The translations under genes were made by a program, and so were the position numbers. This document shows, piece by piece, positions 25,401-37,400 of a DNA stretch of 64,000 bases. Each line of letters starts with the position of its first letter. Position 1 is the stretch's first letter. The DNA comes from Norana najaformis. Lineage: Eukaryota > Annelida > Clitellata > Crassiclitellata > Hormogastridae. The notes below the pieces were generated by a model. That model made no database searches and was not told the DNA's origin. It saw nothing but the letters and a program-made list of their open reading frames with translations. Where the stretch lies: contig OZ029913.1 in the NCBI GenBank assembly GCA_964023275.1, positions 49,665,976-49,729,975 of the forward strand. The letters run 5' to 3'.

Positions 25401-28400
25401 CCGAGCAGCTGGACCGGGCAGCCTTGGACTGACAATCGATGGCCCAACTGAAGCAAAGATAGAGTGCTTTGACAAAGGAGGCGGCTTGTTTGATGTTCGC
25501 TATTGGCCTACAGAACCGGGCGAGTACACAACCAACATTCTCTTTGATGAGAAGCCAATTCCTAACTCTCCGTTTAAGGCTCAGGTCAATCCTGCCAAGA
25601 TGGTAGATGTCAGTGGAGTCAAAACTTATGGACCAGGACTTGAGCCTACAGGTAATTTTTAAAGTGATCTATCTATTTTTGACAAATTTGATGACCTCTG
25701 TTGATTAGAAAGAATTAGATTAGAGATCATATTGCTTGAATTGGCTATCTGGGTTGACACCTCCCTGCCTACATATTGGCTGAGATCAGTAAAATTAAAT
25801 GTCAAAACTGGTTAATTATATTAACAAAAAGAATAATAATAGGAAAGTGAACTTAACAAATGAACTGAATAATAAGGATTCCATGTTGCTCTCTAGAGCT
25901 ATTGCATTCTTCCAATAATGGCTTGTTACTGCAGCCTAGGTCAGGGCAATTGTTGGATCATGTGCTTTCAGTTGCTGTACATCTTGTATTTAGAATTGTC
26001 TACCATATAAGGCAAGTGAGTTGCCAACTTGCTATCATCATTTATCACTTGTCAGGACCCACTATTTTTTATGACATTTGCATGACACCATCTTGGCTCC
26101 TGGCAAACATTCGTCGCTTCTTAAATTCAGATTGATTGACTGCTTGCATGATAAATGCTATAAATAAAGAAAGAAATATCATTGTGGTCATTTTGGTTGA
26201 ATTTATTATGAATAACGAGTTAAAGGCAATTCAACATTACTAAAGATGTCCAAACTGTATTCATTATGTAGTAGGAGATTTTTTAAATCGGATACTTGAC
26301 CTTTAGTATTCTGCCATCTTCCATTCGTGGACCTTTGCAAATGAAATGTATTCAGCTTTATTCGGTTAATGAATTGATTATATTTTGTTGGCTTTTATAG
26401 TGATAACAATAATTTTGCAGTCTATGCAGTTGTTTTGGATAATCAGGCAAAATAACTTCCTGTGATGTTTGTCAGTGCAGTGTGAGTTTCTCACTAGAGC
26501 AGCTATATCTTTAGATAGGACAGGACAAGTTACAGTACTGACTGCTTTCACTGCCAGATGATCTTCTGAAAGATTTGAAATAAGTGCTGTGCACATATAT
26601 GGACTTTCAAGTGCTGTACAGTACAGTGCAATGGTTAGGTTATGTCAGTAGTATAGTTTTAAAAAATGAAAGTTTTGTATTGCTATTTAAACATGTTTTC
26701 TTAACTTTAAAAGGTGTATTTTTGGACTCGGTTTCTGAATTTACTGTTGATGCTACATCCATATCTCCTAAGAGTGAAGAAGGCAATGTCAAGGTGTTGA
26801 TAACAAATCCATCTGGAACACTTACTGAAGGATTAGTGACGAACAGAAATGATGGAACTTATCAGGTCCTGTACACGCCTTTTGAGCAAGGTAATCCTGT
26901 TGTATTTGGTTTCCAGCATTTAATTGAAGAATGTAATCAGACTTATGAATCAGTTCCCTGCACTGCTTGTGATATAATTTGTAGCAGCCCACATGTTTTG
27001 TTGTAAAGAATGAAAAGAAAAGCAATTCGGCAATTTTAAAGCAATTTAACAGAAATTTGTTTTACTGTTATGATCAGTGGATGAGAACTCAAAATGTATT
27101 ATATCAAGTCATTGCTCAAAATGTTTTGTGCATTTAAATTCCCTAAATTAGGTTTAAAGCCATGACATTTGAGAAAATTTTGAGCCATCTTGAGCTTCGT
27201 GAAAGGTTCAAGGAAAGATTTTGCCAGCTGTTAGGCTTGAAAATGATAGTTTAATTAAAGCACATGGTGGTCACTTTGTTCACTGAGCCTATGCAAGTTC
27301 TGAAAATAGGTGGTCAACTGTGAAAATCAGAGTATCATTTTCATGGCAGCAAATTGGGGCCTTTGAACCAGTATCCACAGATAAATACTATGTATGTCTT
27401 TCTCTCAGACTAAAAGTTCTCAAACTAAAAGTGATGATTGTGCCTGGTTTTACACCTCATAAAAATAATTAGACGATGCCAAATTTTTGGCATGTGCATG
27501 TAATGTAGTGAAATCTGAACTCATGTTGTCACGAAATGACTTCATATTTTCATTTGTGAGATGGTAGTATATGACCTGCTCTCAGTGCATTAGTTAATTT
27601 AATTTGCTGTACTAACTGTACCACCGCCCAACCAAGCGATGTTTTAACTGTATTAAGTAGACCACGGGATCACAGATGCATGTGTCTGCCTTTTATATAT
27701 ATAAATATATATGTATCTATGTTCAGAAGGACTTAGACTTTAGCATGTCTATTGATTGCCTCCCCAAGAGTTTAAGGCCCCTGTCTTGGAAAATTTTTGA
27801 CCAGAAACAGTTTCTTCTGATATTGGGTTTCATCATCAGTTTCCGATGCCAGCCATTTGACAACAGCGAATAAATTATCACATGTTTAGTCCAAGTCTTC
27901 TTATGTCCTCATTCATTTTGTTATATTGACATTGGTTTTAGTAAGACAATTTAGAATTTTGAGGCACCATTTGTAGAACATTCTCAAATATTCAATAGCA
28001 GTTTTGGTGTGTTCAGCAGTTTTGATGGTATCTTCAGTCTTTTTGTATTTCTCAAGTACTTTGCAATTAGTTTTTGAAACACTTTTCTTGGATTAGTGTT
28101 TTGAATGCTGTTGTAATAATTATTATTATTACAGTGTGAATATTATTATTATTATTATTGTTATATACACATATGTATTATATATTATTCTTGGGTACTT
28201 TTTGGATGATCTATGAAACAACTATTCGTGGATTATTATTTTGAATGCTGTTATAATTATTATTATTACAGTATGAATATTATCATTATTGTTACTTATT
28301 AATCTTCCAAATTATTAATCTGCCAAGTTAGAGTGTATTGCAGCTCCCTTTCAGGTAACAAGGGTGCATTACCTGAATGCAGTAAACATTTAAATTATAG

Positions 28401-31400
28401 AAATGTCTGTAGAAATAAAAAATGAAAATCTGCTCTGTGTGCACAATTAGGGAAAGGTAGAAAAATTATGATTATGTAACAAAATACAGAAATTGTTTAA
28501 TTTTAATATTCTTTTGTGCCTAGTGGCAATTTTAGTGCTGCATTGATTCTAATTTTTGCTCTTTGCTGCTGCATTCTATCATTTTAGGAAAATAACTTAG
28601 GAGGGTCTGCTTGTCTTCACTCGTACAGTATTTTTCATCCAAACTGTTCCATTCATGGTTTCTAACTCCCACTTCTGATGGCATCATCTGGTGTTTAAGG
28701 TTTATAGCCATAATCATTTCTTTCTACAGAGGCATGTAAGCAGGTGTTACCTTTTTCTGGTTTTCTTTTCTTTACAGGGCTAAACAAAATCGATGTTTCC
28801 TATGATGGAATTCGTGTTCCAAAGAGTCCATTCACAGTCGATGCACGTCCTGGTTTTGATGCTACAAAAGTCAAAGTCTATGGGCCAGGTGAGCTACGTT
28901 ACTGTCCTAATTACAAGTAAACTCTTTAGCTGTTTGATTGACTGAGTGATTGAGTAATTGATTGATGGAGTTTGGTCCCTTTTTCCAGGCTGGACTGAGT
29001 GAGCATCTTGAAGGAGCTATTTGAATATTTAATATTTCAATATCAAAGGTGTTATTTTAATGGTCTGATTGAATGATTAAATGATTGAAGAGCCAACTGA
29101 TTATATCCAATCATCCTGAATAAGAGATCTCTTGTCTGAAGTCCAAACAGAACCACAGCCGTCAGACAACAGGACACATTTATCCTTCAAACTTGCACTG
29201 GATCTGATTGACCAATTGCAAAGGGATGGCGGCCAGGCTAAGTTGGCCAGGATGGTTTAGTATCCCATGGATATTCACCCATCCAAGTACTGTCTAGGCT
29301 CATTATATTTTAACTTCACTCTGCTTGCCTGTGTCATACCCACAGCAATGACAAATTTCACACATCAAGTATCACTTGCTTCATTGGCCAGTGACAATCC
29401 ATGGGTCTGTGGGCGTCAGAAACTGGAATGTTTAAACAACACCCTAAGACACACCTGTTTACATGGAATTTTCTCAGCTGAAACATACTGCACTGTTGGT
29501 CACTGCTGGTGTTGGGTGACGCATTCGTAAACATAGTCACAAATTTATAGAGAACCTTCTCAATAGAAACTTCTGAGAGGTGCTTCCAAACTCAAAACCA
29601 CGATTGAACAGAATATTTTTCAAGCACTGATGGAAGAGAGAGAAAGAAAGACGAAGCTCAGGTCGTGTATTGCTAAGCAACCTATTCCAAATTGACTGCT
29701 GTGCGTTAGAAATGTGTTGTATCACACTGTGTTGCTTAACTTCACTGTGTGTTTGATAGCACCCAGCTGTCACCATAATCTAGAAGACACTTCTGTTCAA
29801 TGTGAACGGCATGAATGGGAAGAATTATGATAGCTCTTTTAAGTTTTGTGATATAAGTTTTATATTAGAATGTCAGTCAATACACTTTCTAGAAAGTTTG
29901 AAGAATATGTTTGCTTTGATGAAGGTTTCAGTGCTTTGCTTTTTTCTGTTGACTGAGTTGGTCTTCTGTGTGATGATATAGGTATACAGGGTGGCCAGCC
30001 TAATAAACCCCAGAAGTTTACAATTAACACTCGTGGAGCTGGCCAGGGTGGCGTTGGTCTGTCGGTGGTTGGTCCAACTGAGCCTCAGGTTTCCTGTGTT
30101 GACAACCAGGATGGAACACTGACTGTTGAATATCTACCAGATACTCCAGGAGACTATGAAATTGGTGTTACGTTTGCTGATCACCCAGTTCCTGGTATTT
30201 CTTTGCTTCTACTATTCTATTAATCACAATGAATCACCAAACTGTTACTTATTTTGATGCTTCTCTGGGATTATAATATTTCTTTCCAAAAGCAATATTA
30301 TGTATACAAATATATATAAAATGTTGATTCTAACTTATCAATATTATAAAATGTCTGATTTTGAATCTGTTGACCAATAGTATAACTTCACAGAATTAGG
30401 ACCAGCTTTTCAAGAACATGACAAACCTAAACTCTTTTTGAAGGGCCACAACTGCAGCTGTATAGTCTGCTGGCAGACAATTTGTCAACAGCCCACTCTG
30501 TCTCTTCACAATATGCCAGACTACCTGTGCGCTCTCGTTTATTGAATCAGGTTGTTTTAGTGCAGTTGGAAATGTACTGAAGCTGAGCATTGTGGAAGAA
30601 CTCTAGTTGCTTTAGTTATTTGGTTGTCCAGTAGTTGGTGGCTGAAATGGTTGGCATTTGATTGTTTGTGCTATAGAGCATTGTTTTCAGTCTGTTTTCA
30701 CAGAGTTTCTTACACATGGATAGCTGTTTCATGTACCAGTCGATTTTCAAGAATGTTCTTAAAGTTTTTTGTGGATTTTTAATAGTTTTTGGTTAAGTTC
30801 ATTAGGCCTGTTGCTATATTTTATATTTGGTTGACATAATCCATCAGCATTTGTTACTACCTGAGGTCGATGCACAGTAACTTAGTATGATGACACAGAT
30901 TATCAGACGTTACTATTTTCAATGCAAAAGTCACTTGTGCACTTGATCTGAAAGGCACTTGGACAGCTGGGTTTTTGGCATACATGCATTTAATAACAGA
31001 AATACCAGCCAACTGACGAACTTCACAGACTGTGATCATAGGAATGAGCTGTTACCTGCTGCATATAATATTTGCCTTATTTACCTTCTTTTGCCATGTA
31101 AGAGTTTGCCTTTGAAATTGGTTGATAACAACTAGAATTTGTGTTGAAGATATTTTTAGATGCGTGTTGTGTCTTTTTCATTGAACAGGAAGTCCCTTTC
31201 ATGTGGCAGTTGCTGAATCCACACCATTTTATCCAGAAAAAGTGAAATGCTTTGGTCCAGGATTAAATCCCAAAGGAGTCCGTAAAGGAACAAAGGGTGT
31301 ATTCTCAGTTATCACAGCTCAAGCAGGTGTAGCTAATCTGGAAGTTGTTACTACGGATCTGAAAACAGGTATTAAAACTGCATTTTGCAGTCTTTAACAT

Positions 31401-34400
31401 GTTTGCAGCAGCGTTAACCTTTTTATCAAATAGTTATGGAGTTTCATGAAGAGAGCTTAATGCTAAAGCTGCCTAGAATGAAAATGCTCTCATTAATACA
31501 TTCTCTAATTCTAGAAATAAAGTGTATTATTGACTAGGATCAGCCTACAAAGCCACTTTTTCAAAGCCTCATGTACCCACTGCAGCCACCTGCATCATGA
31601 TAAGAGGATACTTTTGGTCTTGATGCTCAAAATGTGATGCTTTTACCATCTTCAACATAGCAGTGACAAAGTTAACTCATGAGCTGCGAGTGCGGTGCTT
31701 TTGAGTGGTACTTAAAAGGTGCCATTATTAAGGATCTGCATACATACATGAGAACATACTTGAAAGTCTACATGCACAAAAGTTCATCACTGGCATTCCT
31801 GTGAAAATAGTAATGTTTTGCTGTGCAGTGATAAACAAACAAAAATCTATCAGATGTTTGTGACATTTTTGGAACTTTATATATCACCTAAGACAGTTTT
31901 GTATAGGAAAAGCATATGGCTAGTTATTTTCCTGTAGGATGCTGGCAGCGTTGGCCTCATAACTTCTGTTTTAATTGGCCTTGTGACATCTGGCTTCAGC
32001 TTTGGCCTCATGGATCCTGCCTTGGCCACTTGATGAGTGGCCTGGAACCTTGAGGCCGGCCTGTTAGAGTTGCTTTATTGTTCTATCAACTAGAATTAAG
32101 TGCCTTAGAACAGCTGAGGCCAATGTCTTGCCAAGATGCTCGATGGCTCTCAAGCAAATAGGGAAAACTGCTCCCCTCGGCCACAGGCCCCATCATTGTA
32201 TAGTATGCTAATTTATGCAGTCTGTGCCTCAGGCAAATCTTTCCAAGGGGTGGAAGAAATTAAGAGTACATCATGGCAAGATTTGGCTTGAAGTAATGGT
32301 TGATGTCATCAGTCTAGGTTGTTTTGGTAAAAAATGAAAGACTCACTGCTGGTTGCAAATATATGTATGAACACAGATGGCTCCATGGTTGTATGGCGTG
32401 CTTCTTCTTCTAGCTTATACAGTTCATGCCCAGCCAGTTGCAAGCATCACCAGCAGCATGATGAAGGGCCCATAGTCCACCATTGAAACATGTACTCAGA
32501 AAGACATAGACCATAGTCGATACAAAGGAGCAGTGGCTTGTCCCTACTGACAAGGTTGTAGGCACAGCAATTCTGGCCTTTGCAAAATCAGTTCAGTGTG
32601 TGTATCATGAGTCATTGATGCAAGTTGAAACCTGGAGGACAGACAGACATCTCAGTGATGAGAGAGTGGCTAGTGACATTTACTGCAACCCATTCATCCC
32701 TCCATGTCAGTATAGCTGCAATGTCCCCAGGTGCAGTGTTGCTCAGTATTGAAGTAAAAGTACCATGTTACGGTACTTAAGTAAAAGTTTTAGTACTTTC
32801 ACTTGTAATGAAGTAATATTTTGCCAAAATTTCAGTACTTTTGCTTAGTTGCAAGTGATGCTTAGCTGTACGTTACTCGTTACTTTACAGCACTAGAATT
32901 AGGCATATAGTGTTAGTAATTTTGACACTGTTAGATCTAACAAACAATTGCATGGGGCACGAAGGGCAAGTGATAACCAAAGTAGAAAGCAGCCTAAAAA
33001 CAGAGTGACATTGATCAATTATTGCACTGAGTACTTATGGTTTGAAATCATCCTATGAATTGCAAGGAAGGGTTAGGGTTCTGTTTCCACTCAAAGTAGG
33101 CTGTGCATCAGGTAGATTTTGAATATGCATGTACTTTGAATGACTAAAGAACACAGAGTGAGTGTATTAAGTCCCTTGAAGTATAAACTTATATGCTCCG
33201 TTTATAATCAGAGTATATTCACACAATTATTCACTTGTGGAATCCATCAGCATTAGTATTTGGAGTTCAGTTACACCATTTGACCCTATCATAGGCTGAG
33301 AGATGACAAGCTATCAGCTGTTACAATTGTTATTATTATTGTTTAACTTAAAATTTTCAACCTTTTCAACTCATATTTAACCTTGCGGGTCTTAGCAGTT
33401 TTCCTTCACTTCACAAACGGCATACCAGACTTAGAAATATGAATGTCAAGATGGCGTAACATATTAGGTGATGCTCTGTTTCTAGCAACACATTTATAGA
33501 TGAAGTCCATTTAAGCTTTGCAAAAGCTTGAAAACTGTGGAAGTTCACCTTTGACAATCAGCTGTGTCTGATGCACCACCACCTGTGATCCTATGGTGAA
33601 GTTCGATTTCTTAACTGGCTAGTGAAAGTTAAAGAACGAGATTTCTTTGGTGTTTAGCATTTTATCCAGAAGAGCATGCTTCTCTAACAGAAGAGAGGGT
33701 CAGAGCTGAGTGCTGAATTTGCTCTGTTTAGACCCTTGCACTGAGTCGGCCATTAGCAGCTGGTTGGCCCTGAGTGCTGAACATATATGTGCTGTCTTTT
33801 TTAGGTGAGCGTAAACCAGCCACAATCATACAACGTCCTTCTGGTACATATGACGTGGAGTACACTCCAGATGGTGATGGACCTTATAAGCTCGATGTTA
33901 CGTATGGTGGTAAACCTGTTCTAAACAGGTGAGTAAATAGGGTCGTCTGGTGCATTCTCATAATGGATCCACTTTTTTGGAGACATGACAAAATTACTGT
34001 ATGCAAACTTCATTTAGAATTTTAAAACATGTTCATTGTTTCATTCATTAAGTGATTTTATGAATTGCATTATTCCATGTATTCTTTAATTTATTTACGA
34101 TGATATTTAAGGTCTGAAAATAATTTAAGTTGCATTTGTGGTGAGAAAGCAAAATACCACAGAGAGGCAGAGTCTTCACACAGATGATATGTTAGAAAAT
34201 CATGAATAGCCTGGATGATCAGTTTCAAACCTTTCAGAAAGAAGAGTGGGTCCTGGGTCCTTCTGGTCAGCGATAGTTTGACCATCCATGCTGAGAAACA
34301 TGCTGAACACTGTGTTGAAATAGGGTTTTGTTTTGTTTGGATGGTATTTAGCCCATTCACAACTGAGATTCAGCCAAGCCAGGATATCACCAAAGTTGCC

Positions 34401-37400
34401 ATAACAGGAGATGGTGTCAAACCACATGGAGTGCCTGCCAGTGTTCCAGTTGCCTTTACCATTGATACTCGGCAGTCTGGTGATGCTCCACTTGATGTTG
34501 AAGTGAAGGTAGGAAACCTAAAGTTAACAGAACAAATTTCAATGAACACTTTAGATAAGAGTCGATTTCAGAGTAACCAGAAAATCTTGTTGCACACCTT
34601 GACTTTGATTACATCTGGTAAACAATGCAGTTGAATATAAGTTTACACAATTTCTTAGTCACAACAAGGAGCCATGTCCACTGTTTAGCCAGCAGCTGAA
34701 TTTATTCATAGACTACCTCTGTGTAGAACTGAATGAAACATATGGGTCAGGTTCAGTGTCAGATAGGTTAGAAAAAGAGTCAGAGTAGGCCTACTGCAAG
34801 AAGCATCAGTGGCAATGCAGGGTAGGCAGAATGGTATTGCAGAAGGTCATGGATCTGTGATAGCTGATATGGCTACATTTTCAGTTAGCAATAATAGATT
34901 TCAGTCAGAAACCTAAAGGCGATGAAATATCATGAGCAAAAACAAAATAAAGGAAGGTGAATGAATGAAGAGGCTGTTGGTTGTTCTGTAAAATCATGTA
35001 CACATACAGTTTAGAACAATTTGTAGATGAAGGTCACAGTAATGCATCTGATGACGAAGCCTCTAAATGAACTCCTCAGAAGCATGGTCTCGGGTTTAAA
35101 GAATCTTATGGCTAAAATGCGAACACAACCACAACAATCCAACACAAGAAGACCTTTTCCATTCTTTGTTGATGTTTAACAGACACCACAGGGCGATCGA
35201 ATCAAACCGAGTGTTGAGCCAGTCGGTGATGGTACGTACAAAGTCAGTTATAATCCAGAGGATATTGGTGAATATGTTGTTGATGTCAAGTATGCTGGAC
35301 AGGAAGTACCAAATGCACCTTTCCACGTAACAACTGTACCAACTGGCAGTCCCGAAAAGGTGACAGTTCCAGGTGAGCTGGATTCAAATCTGCTGTTGTC
35401 TGTCTCATTTCCAGCTTCTGATAATTTTGTGCTAACTCTGTTTAATAATGGCTCCTCCATACATTGTGGCTGTCTTGTGCAATTTTTGACAATTTTTTAA
35501 AATTCTCTGCTTTGGATCGGTCAAATAACCATGTGTTCAGTGCTTTTGAGAAGTACTTAAAGGTTGCTATATATTAATTGTAATCGTAATTGTAATTTGA
35601 GATTTATAAAGCACCTCTTAGAGGATAAACTCAACAGAGGTGCTTCCGACCCAAAGGAATAAAATCACTGTTAAACAGTACAGTCTTCAGGCGCCTGCGG
35701 AACACTGAGAGTGGGAGAGAAAGGAGCTCAAGTCGCAATTCTCAAGGGAGATGATTCCAGCAAGTGGGACCAATGTAGGCAAAGCTTCTGGACTGGGCAG
35801 TAGTGGTGCGCATTCGAGGGACAAAGAGGAGATCCTGAGTGGCCGAGCGAAGGTTGCTACGGCCCGGCAATGAGGAGACCAAAGTGCAGAAGCCAAAGGG
35901 GTAAAGGGAGCAGTGCCAAGAACACAATTGCGCATGAGGGAGAGGATCTTAAAGTGGACACGCTGCTGGACGGGGAGCCAGTGAAGAGTGTCACAAATAT
36001 AAGACGAGATGTGGCCATATTTTGGAATGCCCCAATGTTGCGATCCGTGCATACTTACTTCTGCATGTACAGTGCGGACACGTTAACGTGCTCCTTGTTT
36101 ACCCGCGATTCTGCATAATGCAAAATGGTTGTATGTCCCCCAAAGCTAATAACTTAACACACAGTATTGGTTAACGTATTTTACTACCAGGAATAAGGCT
36201 AATTAAAACAGTGGAGACCTACTCTGGCAGCTGCAACATTCCATTCATTCCCAAAGTGGGCATTAATAGTCGTACAAGCGGGAGGGTGTCTTTTAAATAA
36301 AAGATGGGCATGTGACTCAACCAAAGGAGGGAGCTAATTAGGGCAGGAGGGATGGACAAGGAAGTCTGGCTGGAACCGGTTTTAACTGGTTAGAAGGGGG
36401 AATCGGCAGAACAAGGCAGGTATGGCCTGACCGGCGCGACCTCAGAGAGGTTGGCTGGCTGGGCAGCCAGCTGAGTACAGACCTACCTGCCGTGCGAAGA
36501 GGAGCTTGGCTGGAGGGAACAGCGTGGGATAGGGGAGTGCGGGCGACCAAGTAGCAGAGGCGATATATTTCAACATTGTCCCATTTAACGTGCGAACTGG
36601 TTTACACGCAGTTTCAAAGGCATGTCCCCCCACGACTTAGCGTTTATGAGTCCACACTGTACGTACATTAATAAATAAATACATACATACATGCATAGTC
36701 GGTATACATTTACAACCTATTTAAAGTCTATCTTTACAGATCTGTTGAATAGCAATGTATGCAATGATTTTGAGAGGTTCTTCATATGGAAAAATGCACA
36801 ATATTATCAAGAGTCTACCATACAAACAATGCATGCATGCATCCATACATACATACATACATGCATGCATGCATACTTACATGCATGCTTCCATGCATCA
36901 TATATGCATACATTCATGAATGCATGAGTACATGTATGCAAGTATGCATGATAAGTGATTTTAGTATATACATACATGCATGCATGCATCCATACATACA
37001 TACATGCATACATCCATACATACACATCTATGCATACATACAAAATATTAATATTGTGGAAATTGTTTACACTTTTAGAACACATACGACCACAGTTGGC
37101 AGTTGGAGAAACCAATACAATAACTGTAAGGAAATCAGAGGCAGGTGTTGGCAATATCACCTTCCAGATGAAAAAAGTGACAACCACCACCACCACTACT
37201 ACTAGAACCACTATCAAGGATGTTGACTACACCGTGGTTGACAATGGTGATGGAACTGTTACAATTAAGTACACACCTCTCGCGGAAGGAACTTACACAG
37301 CTGACATTAAGTTTGGTGGAGTAACAGTTCCCCATGGCCATTTCACTCAGCAGGTTTGAATTGTTTTGTTATATTCAGCCTCCATATTTCTATGTATGCT

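Larger units (their letters stand above)
35373..37078. other. Intron 16: LINE fragment, pogo-like element, CATA/TGCA array
   Basis: Phase 1 intron. Its parts follow one another: LINE (about 35530-36055), short DNA transposon (36070-36659) and tetranucleotide array (36664-37045), the last ending about 30 bp before exon 17. Confidence 0.8.

Noticed and set aside
36664-37045. CRISPR-like repeat spacing in the tetranucleotide array
   Set aside because: The units are 4-bp microsatellite motifs without spacers, in a eukaryotic intron.
36691-37217. Open reading frames on both strands rich in Cys, Met, His and Tyr
   Set aside because: They follow a CATA/TGCA tetranucleotide array, which is open in several frames by composition; the + strand frame only becomes real at the exon 17 acceptor (37079).
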